Below are positions 33,188 through 43,500 of a stretch of 64,000 nucleotides of DNA, piece after piece. The position numbers and the translations under genes were made by a program. Numbering within the stretch: the stretch's first letter is position 1; the number at the start of each line of letters is the position of its first letter. A model generated the notes under the pieces. It saw nothing but the letters and a program-made list of their open reading frames with translations, ran no database searches and was not told where the DNA came from. The DNA comes from Jatrophihabitans sp. GAS493 (GTDB taxonomy: Bacteria; Actinomycetota; Actinomycetes; Mycobacteriales; Jatrophihabitantaceae), in the NCBI RefSeq assembly GCF_900230215.1, contig NZ_LT907982.1, positions 4,201,568-4,265,567 on the forward strand, given 5' to 3'.

Positions 33188-34444
33188 TCAGCGGGTCTGT
33201 CCGTCGCCGTACACGATCCATTTCGTCGAGGTGAGCTCAGTGAGACCCATCGGACCCCGGGCATGCATCTTCTGGGTGGAGATGCCGATCTCGGCGCCGA
33301 ACCCGAACTCGGCCCCGTCGGTGAAGCGGGTCGAGGCGTTCACCATGACGGCGGCGCTGTCAACGCGTTCGACGAATCTGCGGGCCGCCCGCAGATCACG
33401 GGTGATGATCGCTTCGGTGTGACCGGAGGAGTAGCGACGGATGTGGGCCAGCGCCTCGTCGGTGCTGGCGACGACACGGGCGGAGATGTCGAGACTGAGG
33501 TACTCGGTGCCCCAGTCATCGTCGGTCGCGGGTTCGGCCCCGGCGGCGACGAAGGCCTCGTCACCGTGCACGGTGACGCCGTTGCTGCGCAGATCATCCA
33601 TGATTTTCGGGATGAACTCGTCGGCGATCGCCTCATGGACGAGGATCGTCTCGGCCGAGTTGCAGACGCTGGGGCGCGACACCTTGGCGTTGACGATGAT
33701 GCGCTCGGCCATCTCTTGATCGGCCGAGGCGTCCACATAGATGTGCACGACGCCGACACCGGTTTCGATCACCGGCACCGTCGAGTTCTCCACGACGTAG
33801 TTGATGAGCCCGGCGCCGCCCCGCGGGATCACCAGGTCCACCAGTCCACGAGCGTGCAGCAGATGGGCGACGCTGGCCCGGTCGGTGCCCGGCACGAGCT
33901 GGATGCTGTCGCGCGGTAGGCCGGCCTTCTCGGCGGCCGAGGCGAGCACCTCGACCAGCGCGCTGTTGGAGTGGTAGGCCGAGCCGGAGCCACGCAGCAG
34001 CGCGGCGTTGCCGCTCTTGATGGCGAGCGCGGCGGCATCGACCGTCACATTGGGACGAGCCTCGTAGATCATCGCGAGCACGCCGAAGGGCACCCGTACC
34101 TGCTTCATCTCAAGGCCGTTGGGCTGGTTGTAGCCGCGCAGCACCTCCCCCACCGGGTCGGGGAGGTAGGCCACATCGCGCAGTCCGGCGCTCATCGCGG
34201 CTATGCGCTCCCGATTGAGGGCGAGCCGGTCGATCAGCGACTCCGACATGCCGGCCTCCCGACCGGCGGCCACGTCTTTCGCATTCGCCGCGAGTATGTC
34301 CTCCACCGCGCCGTCGAGGGCGTAGGCCATCGCATGCAGAGCGACGTCCTTGGCCGCGCGTCCGAGGGGTGCCAGTTCCGCGGCGGCTTCCTTGGCCCGC
34401 GCGGCAACCGCCCGGACTTCCGCCTCTGAGGTCTCCGAAGTCAC
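33188..34444 (-). CDS. proA: Gamma-glutamyl phosphate reductase
   Basis: Second step of proline synthesis: reduces gamma-glutamyl phosphate to glutamate semialdehyde with NADPH. The 418-aa length, aldehyde-dehydrogenase-like fold, catalytic cysteine region [16 protein letters not shown] and the [15 protein letters not shown] block all fit. It lies 54 bp after proB, in the conserved order obgE-proB-proA-nadD. An imperfect copy of the proB 3' end lies in the proB-proA gap. Confidence 0.96.
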   Translation of the reverse strand: MTSETSEAEVRAVAARAKEAAAELAPLGRAAKDVALHAMAYALDGAVEDILAANAKDVAAGREAGMSESLIDRLALNRERIAAMSAGLRDVAYLPDPVGEVLRGYNQPNGLEMKQVRVPFGVLAMIYEARPNVTVDAAALAIKSGNAALLRGSGSAYHSNSALVEVLASAAEKAGLPRDSIQLVPGTDRASVAHLLHARGLVDLVIPRGGAGLINYVVENSTVPVIETGVGVVHIYVDASADQEMAERIIVNAKVSRPSVCNSAETILVHEAIADEFIPKIMDDLRSNGVTVHGDEAFVAAGAEPATDDDWGTEYLSLDISARVVASTDEALAHIRRYSSGHTEAIITRDLRAARRFVERVDSAAVMVNASTRFTDGAEFGFGAEIGISTQKMHARGPMGLTELTSTKWIVYGDGQTR

Positions 34445-34498
34445 CCCGTGATCCTAGGCGCAGAGCTCAGAGCAGGACCAGTTCTTTGCCCGCTGTGC

Positions 34499-35590
34499 TC
34501 AGAGCAACACGAGATCGTCGCGGTGCACGACCTCGCGCCGGAACTCGGCCGGAAGGTCATTGGTGCGGCGTCCGAGCATGCCGGGCAGGTCGGCCGAGTC
34601 GAAGCTGACCAGGCCCCGGGCCACCACCTGGCTCGAGACTCCGACGATCTCGACCGCGTCGCCGGACTCGAACTCCCCCTGCACGTCGACGATCCCGGCC
34701 GCGAGCAGTGAGGCGCCCTTGCTGGTGAGGGCCGTCACCGCACCGTCGTCGATGACCAACGTGCCACGGGGTGTCGAGGCGTGCTGCAGCCAGAAGAGTC
34801 GGGATGTGGTGTGGTCGCTGACCGGATGGAAGAGGGTGCCACCTTCGCCGCGCAGCGCGCTGGAGACGTAGGAGGCACCGGCTAACAGGACGGCGATGCC
34901 GGAGCCGGTGGCGATGGCCGCTGCCTCGATCTTGGTCGTCATTCCACCGGTGCCGACGCTGCTGCCGGTACCGCCGATACTGACCTCCCGCAGATCCTGC
35001 GGACCGAACACATCGTTGATGAGCTTGGAGTCGGGGCGACGCGGATCACCGGTGTAGAGGCCGTCGACGTCAGAGAGGAGCACCAGCGCGTCGGCGTGGA
35101 CCAGATGCGCCACCAGCGCGGCGAGCCGATCGTTGTCGCCGAAGCGGATCTCGTGGGTGGCTACGGTGTCGTTCTCGTTGACGATCGGGATGACCCCGAG
35201 CGCGAGCAGCCGCTCCAGAGTGCGGCTGGCATTGCGGTAGTGGCCGCGCCGGTGCAGGTCGTCGGCGGTGAGCAGCACCTGTCCGACCTGCAGCCCATGT
35301 CGGGCGAAGGATGCGGCGTAACGCTCGACGAGCAGTAGTTGACCGACGCTGGCCGCGGCCTGCTGAGTGGCCAGGTCGCGGGGGCGGCTGCGCAGTCCGA
35401 GCGGCGCGATGCCGGCGGCGATCGCACCGGAGGAGACGAGGACGACCTGCTGTCCGCTAGCGCGGCGCGCGGCCAGGGCATCCACCAGCGCGTCAAGCCG
35501 GCTCGGTTCCAGGCGACCGGCCGAGGTCAGTGAGGAGGAGCCCACCTTGACGACGCTGCGCGCCGCGGCAGCGATCCCTTCGCGACTCAT
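34499..35590 (-). CDS. proB: Glutamate 5-kinase
   Basis: First step of proline synthesis: phosphorylates glutamate with ATP. An amino-acid kinase domain (VVKVGSSSLTSAGRL, then VVLVSSGAIAAGI and PIVNENDTVA) is followed by a C-terminal PUA domain (GTLVIDDGAVTALTSKGASL and following). In known ProB, proline gives feedback inhibition and the PUA domain modulates it. It starts 2 bp after obgE. ATG at 35590. Confidence 0.96.
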   Translation of the reverse strand: MSREGIAAAARSVVKVGSSSLTSAGRLEPSRLDALVDALAARRASGQQVVLVSSGAIAAGIAPLGLRSRPRDLATQQAAASVGQLLLVERYAASFARHGLQVGQVLLTADDLHRRGHYRNASRTLERLLALGVIPIVNENDTVATHEIRFGDNDRLAALVAHLVHADALVLLSDVDGLYTGDPRRPDSKLINDVFGPQDLREVSIGGTGSSVGTGGMTTKIEAAAIATGSGIAVLLAGASYVSSALRGEGGTLFHPVSDHTTSRLFWLQHASTPRGTLVIDDGAVTALTSKGASLLAAGIVDVQGEFESGDAVEIVGVSSQVVARGLVSFDSADLPGMLGRRTNDLPAEFRREVVHRDDLVLL

Positions 35591-35592
35591 TC

Positions 35593-37278
35593 CTACTCCG
35601 TGACCTCATCGTCGTTGGCGGCATCGTCGTTGGCGGCATCGTCATTGGCGGCATCGTCATTGGCGGCATCGTCGTTGGCGGCATCGTCGTTGGCCGCGTC
35701 GCTGAGGGATTCAGCGGTGACGGTCTCGTCCGTCTCGATCGTGTCCGTCTCGATCGTGTCCGTCTCGATCGTGTCCGCCTCGATCTCGTCCGTCTCGATC
35801 TCGTCGTCGTAGATCGGGAGGCCCTCCTCGTCCCACTCGCCGTAGAAGACGTCGTCGCCCCGCTGCCGGCGCGCCTTCTTCGAGGCCAGCCGCTCGTCCG
35901 CGCGCGGGCGGGTGTCGGTGGCCAGTCGCTCGTCGGTTCCGCGCCGGGTCGGGCTGTACTCCGAATCGGCCATGCCGAGCGTCGGCTCGAAGTCGAAGGT
36001 GACGAGCCCGATGGTGACCGCAGCGCCGGGAACAGCTCCCTGCTTGCCGAGTTCGGCTTCGACGCCGAGGCGGGCCAGGCGGTCGGCCAAGAAGCCGATC
36101 GCCTCTTCGTTGCCGAAGTCGGTCTGGCGGATCCAACGCTCGGGCTTCTCGCCGCGGACGATGAAGGCACCCTCTTCGGCCGGGTTCGGCGTGACGGTGA
36201 AGCCCGCCTCGCCGTAGGCGCGCGGGGCGATAACGATGCGGGCGGGTTCCGGTTCGGGGCGAGCCAACCGATCCGCGGCGACCGCGGCGGCGAGCGCGAA
36301 TCCCAGTTCACGCAGGCCGGCGTGGCTGGTCGCCGAAACTTCGAAGACCTTCAGGCCGCGGGCCTCGAGGTCGGGGCGGACAAGTTCGGCTAGTTCCTTC
36401 GCCTCTGGGAGATCGACCTTGTTGAGTGCGACCAGGCGCGGACGTTCAAGCAGATCACCCAGCGACCCCTCGTACTGCGCGAGCTCGGCCTCGAGGAGGT
36501 CGAGGTCGGTGAGCGGGTCGCGTCCGGGGTCGAGGGTGCCACAGTCGAGAACGTGCAGCAGGACGGCGCAGCGTTCGATGTGCCGCAGGAATTCCAGGCC
36601 GAGGCCCTTGCCCTGGGCCGCGCCCGGGATCAGGCCCGGGACGTCGGCCATGGTGAAGACTTCGCTGCCCGCGCTGACGACCCCTAGGTTGGGGACGAGT
36701 GTGGTGAACGGGTAGTCGGCGATCTTCGGGCGCGCGGCGGACATCGCCGCGATCAGCGACGACTTCCCAGCCGAGGGGAAGCCGACCAGACCCACGTCGG
36801 CGACGCTCTTCAGCTCCAGGATGACGTCACGCGGTTCGCCCGGCTCGCCGAGAAGCGCGAATCCGGGGGCCTTGCGCCGGGTGTTGGCCAGCGCGGCGTT
36901 GCCGAGGCCGCCACGTCCGCCGCGGGCGGCGACGAAGCGGGTGCCGCTGCCGAAGAGGTCGGCCAGCACGTTGCCGTCAGGGTCGTGCACAACGGTTCCG
37001 TTGGGGACACGGAGGATCACGTCGTCGGCGCTCGCACCGTTCTTGTGGCTTCCGGCGCCGCCCTTGCCGTTGCCGGCTTTCTGGTGCGGGTGGTGGTGGA
37101 AGTCAAGCAGCGTGTGGACGTTCGGGTCGACCTCGAGGATGACGTCGCCGCCCTTGCCGCCGTTGCCGCCGTCCGGGCCGCCGAGCGGCTTGAACTTCTC
37201 GCGGTGGATGGAGGCCACACCGTGACCGCCATTGCCACCGGTGACGTGTAGTACGACCCGATCAACGAATGACGCCAC
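35593..37278 (-). CDS. obgE: GTPase Obg with long acidic repeat tail
   Basis: Essential GTPase in 50S assembly and stress response. It shows the glycine-rich Obg fold ([35 protein letters not shown]), a G domain ([11 protein letters not shown] near residue 167; [15 protein letters not shown]) and the OCT domain. The 561-aa total exceeds typical Obg (about 430-480) because of the tail. After about residue 480 come three ETDTI units and six AANDD units encoded by 15-bp tandem repeats. The tail is strongly acidic and likely disordered. The gene stands between rpmA and proB, as usual. Confidence 0.95.
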   Translation of the reverse strand: MASFVDRVVLHVTGGNGGHGVASIHREKFKPLGGPDGGNGGKGGDVILEVDPNVHTLLDFHHHPHQKAGNGKGGAGSHKNGASADDVILRVPNGTVVHDPDGNVLADLFGSGTRFVAARGGRGGLGNAALANTRRKAPGFALLGEPGEPRDVILELKSVADVGLVGFPSAGKSSLIAAMSAARPKIADYPFTTLVPNLGVVSAGSEVFTMADVPGLIPGAAQGKGLGLEFLRHIERCAVLLHVLDCGTLDPGRDPLTDLDLLEAELAQYEGSLGDLLERPRLVALNKVDLPEAKELAELVRPDLEARGLKVFEVSATSHAGLRELGFALAAAVAADRLARPEPEPARIVIAPRAYGEAGFTVTPNPAEEGAFIVRGEKPERWIRQTDFGNEEAIGFLADRLARLGVEAELGKQGAVPGAAVTIGLVTFDFEPTLGMADSEYSPTRRGTDERLATDTRPRADERLASKKARRQRGDDVFYGEWDEEGLPIYDDEIETDEIEADTIETDTIETDTIETDETVTAESLSDAANDDAANDDAANDDAANDDAANDDAANDDEVTE

Positions 37279-37359
37279 GAGTACTCCTCGACTGTTGTGC
37301 CGACCTTGTCGGCGGGAACTGCGGCACTGATGAACTGCAGTAATTCTCGGGTGAAACGC

Positions 37360-37397
37360 GAGAAGCGGGCTCCGGGATTACCCGGGGCCCGCTTCTC
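37360..37397 (-). terminator. Strong hairpin terminator between rpmA and obgE
   Basis: GAGAAGCGGGC pairs with GCCCGCTTCTC (11 bp), extended by CCGGG/CCCGG around the loop ATTA, giving a 17-position stem with one wobble. On the minus strand it is followed by GCGTTTCACC. It lies 30 bp after rpmA and would end the rplU-rpmA message, or attenuate read-through into obgE. Confidence 0.85.
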
Positions 37398-37426
37398 ATG
37401 AGCTTGTAGTGGATCAGCTGATGCGC

Positions 37427-37693
37427 TCAGGCCTCGACGAGGACCGGCGGAACGATGCTGACCGTCTTGCGGCCGCGACGGCGACCGAAGAGGACGCTTC
37501 CCTCAACGAGCGCGAAGAGCGTGTCATCGCTGCCGCGACCAACGCCGTCACCGGGGTGGAACTTGGTGCCACGCTGGCGGATGAGGATCTCGCCGGCGTT
37601 GACCGTCTGGCCACCGAAGCGCTTAACGCCCAGGTACTGGGGGTTTGAATCGCGACCGTTGCGCGAGCTGGACGCGCCCTTTTTGTGTGCCAT
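37427..37693 (-). CDS. rpmA: 50S ribosomal protein L27
   Basis: 88-aa ribosomal protein near the peptidyl-transferase centre. The N-terminus [20 protein letters not shown] is the canonical, uncleaved actinobacterial form. The core [20 protein letters not shown] follows. It lies 4 bp after rplU, in one transcription unit, and is followed by a strong hairpin. Confidence 0.97.
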   Translation of the reverse strand: MAHKKGASSSRNGRDSNPQYLGVKRFGGQTVNAGEILIRQRGTKFHPGDGVGRGSDDTLFALVEGSVLFGRRRGRKTVSIVPPVLVEA

Positions 37694-37697
37694 GTCG

Positions 37698-38021
37698 TTA
37701 CTTCTTTCCGGAGGATGCGTCGATACCGGTGACCTTGAGCTCGGTCAGCTTCTGACGGTGGCCCATACGCTTGTGGTAGCCGGTCTTGTTCTTGTACTTG
37801 TGGATCTTGATCTTCGGGCCCTTGACCTGGGCGACAACCTCAGCCGTGACGGCCACGCTGGCGAGCTTGTCGGCCTCGTGAGTGACGCTCTCACCATCGA
37901 CGAGCAGGGTCGCCAGCAGGGCAACCTCTTCGCCGGCAGAGGCGTCGAGCTTCTCGACCTGGACGACATCGCCGACGGCGACCTTGTACTGCTTGCCGCC
38001 GGTCTTGACGATCGCGTACAT
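37698..38021 (-). CDS. rplU: 50S ribosomal protein L21
   Basis: 23S rRNA-binding protein, 107 aa. Start at ATG 38021 gives [20 protein letters not shown], the family N-terminus; the frame is open further upstream to 38114 but that part is not L21. The C-terminal [20 protein letters not shown] is conserved. A promoter about 125 bp upstream and a small hairpin (CCCTC/GAGGG at 38123-38136) lie in its leader. Confidence 0.97.
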   Translation of the reverse strand: MYAIVKTGGKQYKVAVGDVVQVEKLDASAGEEVALLATLLVDGESVTHEADKLASVAVTAEVVAQVKGPKIKIHKYKNKTGYHKRMGHRQKLTELKVTGIDASSGKK

Positions 38022-38145
38022 CGAGAACTTCCATTCTTTGGGTCTATGAGCAAGTTCTGCGGCGCTGCCTCGCACTCGGCCGATTTTACCGGCCGCGCTG
38101 ACTGACGCACGCAAAATGAGGACCCTCTCACGAGGGCCGTTGTCC

Positions 38146-38175
38146 AGAGTACGTTATCCGGCACTGGCAATGCAA
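38146..38175 (-). promoter_or_regulatory. Probable rplU promoter
   Basis: TTGCAT (38170-38175), 18 bp, TACTCT (38146-38151) on the minus strand. The expected start near 38139 gives a leader of about 118 nt with a CCCTC/GAGGG hairpin. It lies in the 200-bp gap between rplU and the TadG-like gene. Confidence 0.5.
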
Positions 38176-38221
38176 AACAGTGCCAACCATCGGGCAACGC
38201 TGGGCACCTCCAGAGTAACCG

Positions 38222-38659
38222 TCAGGTGGTCGTTGGGGCGTCGGCCGGTGAGTAGGCGTTGTGCCGGACGCTGGATCGTCCGAAGAGCCACCCCATCGCC
38301 ACCGGAATCTCCTCGGAGCAGTGCAGCATCAGGCTGGACTGGTCCGGCGCGATCGTGATGTGGAAGTCGACGCTCTGGCGCTCCGGATCACGACGGATGT
38401 AGGCGTCCAGGGCGGTGTCCGTACTGCTCTGACTGAGCGCTTTATCCGGTTTGCCGGTCTCTCTCAGGTCGGCCAGATCTGGACGCACGACTGCTAGTGA
38501 GGCGGAGTCGCAGAGACTCTGCAGGCCCTGCTGGTCGATAGCCGCGTCACCGGCGGCGATGGAGCCGGCCACCACGAGCAGGGCCAGCACGAAGAAGCCG
38601 ACGATCAACGGGATGGTCGATCCCCGGTCATCGCCGCCGAGACACGCGGATCGCGTCAC
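38222..38659 (-). CDS. TadE/TadG-like secreted pilus-type protein
   Basis: A 145-aa protein with a short N-terminus containing DRGSTIPLIVGFFVLALLVV, the form of TadE/TadG and other Flp-pilus-type pseudopilins: a G-S-T/x motif, then one hydrophobic helix, then AAIDQQGLQSLCDSASLAVV as in TadG. The C-terminal part is short and extracytoplasmic. The GTG at 38659 overlaps the stop of the upstream PKD-like gene as GTGA. It is the last of a three-gene unit. The frame is open far upstream, but that part is a His/Pro/Arg-rich antisense artefact. No Tad secretion ATPase is in the window. Confidence 0.75.
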   Translation of the reverse strand: MTRSACLGGDDRGSTIPLIVGFFVLALLVVAGSIAAGDAAIDQQGLQSLCDSASLAVVRPDLADLRETGKPDKALSQSSTDTALDAYIRRDPERQSVDFHITIAPDQSSLMLHCSEEIPVAMGWLFGRSSVRHNAYSPADAPTTT

Positions 38660-39642
38660 GGGGTGGGTTCGGGGATGAGTTGGCCACGTTGTTGGGTGAC
38701 GGTGATGTTGGTGGTCGTGGGTTTGGCGGTGATCGGTGTGGTGATGGTGTTGGTCGGGCCATTGTCGACGGAGTAGGCGGCGGTCCAGGTTGCCGTGGCG
38801 GTGACGGTGGCGGGTCCGGATCGGCTGGTGTCGGTGTAGATGTGTCCGAAGAAGCCGGGACATTGCGGGGTGGAGCAGCGGTCGCTGGCGGTGTATTCGC
38901 GGCCGGGCGTGGTTGTCGTGGCGGTGTGGCCGTCGCCGAAGTTCCAGGTGACGCCGTGGAGATGGATAGTGATGCGGACCTGATGGCCGAGCAGGGTGAC
39001 GGTGGCGAGGGTGCGGTCGGCTGGGGTGTCGAGCCAGAAGATGGTCTGGATATTGACGAGAGTGGTGCCGCCGGCCGGGGTGACACCCAGCGGTGTGGTG
39101 GGCAGGAATTTGGTGACGCTGGCCAGCACCATCGCGTCGGTGACCTGCGGGGTCGCCGGTGCAGTTGCTGCGTTGGCGGCCACGCAGCGCATCCCGGCGT
39201 ATGTCCACTCAGAGTTTGCGGGGTTCGTGGGGCGCGAGTAGGTCACAACCGCACGTTCCGGATTCGCGGCGTCAGCGGTAGCGCAGGTACTCGCAAGTTC
39301 ACAGCCGTGTTCGGTAAGCGTCGTTGGCGTCGTCGTCGTCGCGACCGACCCTCCAGCCGGCAATGCCGCCGTCGTGCCATTGCAAGGTACGGTCACAGTC
39401 TCGAACGGAGGCGGGGTTACGGTGCTCCCAGGCGATCCGCCGCCGCCGTGCGACCCCGCGGTGCCTGCGCACGCTACGGCCCCGCCAATGGTCGCGCCGT
39501 CATCTGCGCTCGTTCCGAACCAACTGCCGCTAGTGCTCGGGTTCGGAGTGCATTTCGGTTCGGCGCGCGCCGTTGTTGTAAACGAAAGGCCCGACCACGC
39601 CAGGCCGGCGGCGACCAGCCATATTCCCAAACTCCGGATCAT
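38656..39642 (-). CDS. Secreted protein with PKD-like domain
   Basis: A 328-aa exported protein. The signal peptide MIRSLGIWLVAAGLAWSGLS ends with TTTARA, a good cleavage motif. A Gly/Ser/Pro-rich and Thr-rich region follows, with six or more cysteines. The C-terminal part, LHGVTWNFGDGHTATTTTPG, is the signature of a PKD-type beta-sandwich. Its role is unknown; in actinobacteria such proteins accompany small lipoproteins and TadG-like proteins, as here. Start ATG 39642 is one base after the upstream stop. Confidence 0.8.
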   Translation of the reverse strand: MIRSLGIWLVAAGLAWSGLSFTTTARAEPKCTPNPSTSGSWFGTSADDGATIGGAVACAGTAGSHGGGGSPGSTVTPPPFETVTVPCNGTTAALPAGGSVATTTTPTTLTEHGCELASTCATADAANPERAVVTYSRPTNPANSEWTYAGMRCVAANAATAPATPQVTDAMVLASVTKFLPTTPLGVTPAGGTTLVNIQTIFWLDTPADRTLATVTLLGHQVRITIHLHGVTWNFGDGHTATTTTPGREYTASDRCSTPQCPGFFGHIYTDTSRSGPATVTATATWTAAYSVDNGPTNTITTPITAKPTTTNITVTQQRGQLIPEPTP

Positions 39643-39643
39643 C

Positions 39644-40252
39644 TCAGTGCCTAATCGCAGCCATCATCCAGTGGCCGCCCTGCCACTTGAGATAGAACTG
39701 GTAGACGCCCGAAGCACCGGTTGCGGTGCGAATGACGGACCCGGCCGATGAGACAAGTGACTCGTCAGCGATGTTGAGGTGGGCGCGGATGACTTCGGTG
39801 GCACCGTTAGTTCCGTCGTTCTGGTCCAGCACCCGAAAGGTGATTTGGCTGTGCGAGCCCATCCAGTGACGGTTCTGCGCAGCATCGTGGTCGATCTCGG
39901 CAATGAGGTTCTCTTGGCAGGTCTTGCACGCAGTCAGTGAGAGTTGCTTCAGGGCAGCTGAGTTCATCGACTTCGAAGCCCAGTCAATAGCGGCCACGTA
40001 AAAGTCGGCAAAGGCAAACGCGCCAGCGGGGGTGTTTGTCTGGCCTACTGCGGCGAGGGTTGGCGGGGTTTCACCTGGCTTGATGTCCGGGCCGGTGGTC
40101 GGGAAGGTCGGCAGCGCGGCCGCCGTCGGTGCCGCTGACGTAGTCGGCGCGGGCGATGACTTCACCGGTTCCGGCGAGTTCTTCTTCGAGCACCCGGCAC
40201 CCATCAATACAAGCGTCAGCGCCGTCGCTAAGAACGCGACCTTCCTCCCCAT
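39644..40252 (-). CDS. Lipoprotein, DUF6318-like
   Basis: A 202-aa lipoprotein. The signal peptide ends in LVLMGAGC, with the lipidated cysteine at position 21. A Ser/Pro/Ala/Thr-rich spacer follows, then a folded domain (about 80-202) with AFADFYVAAIDWASKSMN, a CKTC pair and YQFYLKWQGGHWMMAAI. The domain resembles the small actinobacterial family DUF6318; I am moderately sure of that. It is the first gene of a tightly packed three-gene unit with the PKD-like and TadG-like proteins. Base composition is slightly less GC-rich than in flanking genes. Confidence 0.8.
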   Translation of the reverse strand: MGRKVAFLATALTLVLMGAGCSKKNSPEPVKSSPAPTTSAAPTAAALPTFPTTGPDIKPGETPPTLAAVGQTNTPAGAFAFADFYVAAIDWASKSMNSAALKQLSLTACKTCQENLIAEIDHDAAQNRHWMGSHSQITFRVLDQNDGTNGATEVIRAHLNIADESLVSSAGSVIRTATGASGVYQFYLKWQGGHWMMAAIRH

Positions 40253-40568
40253 GCCGGATACCCTCTCATGACCAGCATCAGCTCGGCATCAGCTTTCGCC
40301 AGACTGTGGATAACGTCTCTCCGGCGAGCCCGCTTATCTCCCGAAATCACCGCTTGGAGCGGCCCAGACCGATCAATCCGGGTGAAAAGCGAACGTCAGC
40401 GGACGCCAGCGGGCACCAACGGGCACCACGAAACGGGCACACTGCGGCCGACGACGACTTGGTGCGGGCGAACAGGCACGACGACGAGCCCGCAGGCGAG
40501 ACGAGACTGCCCCAGCAGCCGAGACGGTTGCTGGGGCAGTACTACGAAACGCGCGCGCCGTGCAGAGA
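40253..40568. other. Gap between the lipoprotein gene and rne
   Basis: 316 bp without a supportable gene. It contains a perfect TTATCCACA (minus strand, 40305-40313) 53 bp upstream of the lipoprotein start and the rne terminator hairpin at 40506-40540. Confidence 0.6.
40506..40540 (-). terminator. rne terminator hairpin
   Basis: ACTGCCCCAGCA (40506-40517) pairs perfectly with TGCTGGGGCAGT (40529-40540); CCG/CGG pair inside the loop. It begins 29 bp after the rne stop. No U-run follows, as is common in actinobacteria. Confidence 0.75.
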
Positions 40569-43500
40569 TCAGCTAGATGAGGTCGGCGGTCCAGCCGGAC
40601 GGCTCGCAGCCCGTCGACGAGGGCGGCGTCCGGCCGGCGCTGCCACCGGCACAACGATCGGCTCGACGACGGCAGCGGCTGACTCGGAGTCGGTCGACTC
40701 ACTCGCCGAACCACTGAGGTGTTCCAGAGCGACGGTCGTGCCAAGATCAGCCGTCGAATCACTGACCCAATCGACGGCCACATTGAAGCTGGAGCCGGTT
40801 GGGCCGGAGTCGGAACCACCGTTGACGCCGTGGCCGTTCAGTTCGTGCTCGTAGCCATTCGCGGCTGAGTCGCTTCCCACTGGCTCGATGTCTTCGGCCG
40901 CGGCCGCGTCGACGTCTAACGACGCCTCGTAGGAGACCGCGTCGCCACCATCGAGGATCTCGTCGGCCAGCGTCGACTCATCGGATGAGCCGATCTGGGC
41001 CGAGATCGGCTCAATCTCGAGCGAATCATCGAAATCATCAGCGGATTCAGCGTGATCGTGTCCGTGATCGGCAGTTCCACCGGCGTTGAGCACACCGGCC
41101 ATCGCGGCCATTGCGGTCGCGGCGGCGCGGCGCTGCTCCTCGGTCATCGGCTCGGGCAGCTCGATCGACTCGGCGGCGGCGGCACCCTTGCCTCGGCTAC
41201 GGCGGCTCTTGCGCTTCGATCCACCCTCGTCGACGGCCTCGACCGCGGCCGAGGAGATACCGACCGGCTCGCTGTGCACGATCACACCGCGTCCCTTGCA
41301 GTGCTCGCAGGGCTCGCTGAACGCTTCGAGCAGGCCCTCGCCAACCCGCTTGCGGGTCATCTGAACCAACCCAAGCGAGGTGACTTCGGCGACCTGATGC
41401 TTCGTCCGGTCACGACCGAGGCATTCGGTCAGGCGTCGCAACACCAGATCGCGGTTGCTCTCCAACACCATGTCGATGAAGTCGATGACCACGATGCCGC
41501 CGACGTCACGCAGGCGCAACTGGCGCACGATCTCCTCGGCCGCTTCAAGGTTGTTGCGGGTGACCGTCTGCTCGAGGTTTCCGCCGGCCCCGACGAACTT
41601 GCCGGTGTTGACGTCGACGACTGTCATGGCCTCGGTACGGTCGATGACCAGCGAGCCACCAGACGGCAGGTACACCTTGCGGTCGAGTGCCTTCGTCAAC
41701 TGCTCGTCAACCCGCAGGTCTCCGAAGAGATCACCGGTTCCCACGTACTTGCTGGCCCGCTCGGCGAGATCCGGAGCGACGTCGTTGACGTAGCCCGAGA
41801 TCTCCGACCAGGCGCGGTCACCCTGCACCACGAGACGGTTGAAGTCCTCGTTGAAGACGTCTCGCACGACCCGGATCGCCAGATCGGGCTCACCGTAGAG
41901 CAGAGTCGGGGCCGACTTTGGTGAGGCGGCCTTCGCCTGAATCGCCTCCCACTGCGCCTTCAGACGTTCGACATCGTGGGTGAGGTCGGCTTCACTTGCC
42001 CCTTCGGCGGCGGTGCGGACGATGACGCCGGCATCCTCGGGGACGATCTTCTTCAGGATCGACTTCAGGCGAGTGCGCTCGACGTCGGGAAGTTTGCGGC
42101 TGATGCCGGTCATCGCACCATTCGGCACGTAGACCAGGAAGCGGCCCGGCAGCGAGATCTGGCTCGTCAGGCGAGCGCCCTTCTGGCCGACCGGATCCTT
42201 GGTGACCTGCACGAGCACCGTGTCACCGGAGCTCAGCGCATTCTCGATCGCCCGGGACTTGCCGTCGATTCCGGCCGCGTCCCAGTTGACCTCGCCGGCG
42301 TAGAGCACGCCATTGCGCGTCTTGCCGATGTCGATGAATGCGGCCTCCATGCTTGGCAGCACGTTCTGCACGCGACCGAGATACACGTTGCCGGCGTAAG
42401 CGGTGCTGGAGGCGCGAGTGACGTAGTGCTCGACCAGGATGTTGTCTTCGAGGACGGCGATCTGAGTACGGTCGCCGAGTTCACGCACGGCCATCACCCG
42501 GTCCACCGACTCACGGCGAGCCAGGAATTCGGATTCGGTCAGGATCGGCGGCCGACGACGACTGGTGTCCCGGCCGTCACGACGGCGCTGCCGCTTGGCC
42601 TCTAGCCGCGTCGAACCCTTGACGCCCCGCACGCCATCGTCGTCGGAGGCGTTGTTGTTGCCACCGCCACGGGTGTTGCGGACGTGCACCACTGTGTTCG
42701 GCGGGTCGTCGGTGTCGCTGGCCTCCGCCGAGTCATTGGAGCCATCGGCCGAACGGCGGCGACGGCGACGGCGACGCGACGACGTGCTGCCGCCGCCCTC
42801 GTCACTCTGCTCGTCGCCCCCAGTTGAATCGGTCGCCTCGGAGGGGGCGTCGCTCTGCGACGTCACATCGGCGTCACCGTCCGTGCCCTCGACACTGTTG
42901 TCATCGCTACTGCCCTCGGCACCGGCCTCGGCCCCATTGCGTCCGCCACGGCCACGACGTCCACGACGGCGACGGCGACGGGCTCCGGTCGCCTCTTCAG
43001 CCGCGACCTCGCGGGCCTCTTCGGCGTCGAGGACCTCGACGGCTTCGAGGCCACCGGCGGCGTCAAGCGCCTCGATGAGTTCCTCTTCGGAGAGTTCCTC
43101 GTCGACGTCGGTGGGCGGAATCGGGTGCTCGGCCGCCGGGGAGGTAGCGGCGGAACTGCTGCGGCGACGGGTGCGGGGGGCCGGAGCGATCGCCTCGGAC
43201 GGCGGCACGAAGAGCACCGACGGAGCTACGAAGGCCGGTGCGGCGACGGCTGGCGGCAGACTGTCTGCGGCATCAGTGTCTGAAGCTTCAGTGGAGGTCG
43301 AGGCGCCAGCCGCCCTGGATGACCGGCGGCGAGGCGGCCGAGTAGCTGCGGCGGGTGCGGCCGGTGCAGCGTCGGCTGGGGCGTCCGGAGTGACATCGAC
43401 GGCGCTGGAGACATCAGCCGAAGTCTCGGCCTCGGGTGCCTTCTTGGACGTCCGGCGGCGCGGCGTCTTCACCGGCGCGGTCGGGGCGGTCGGGGCGTCG

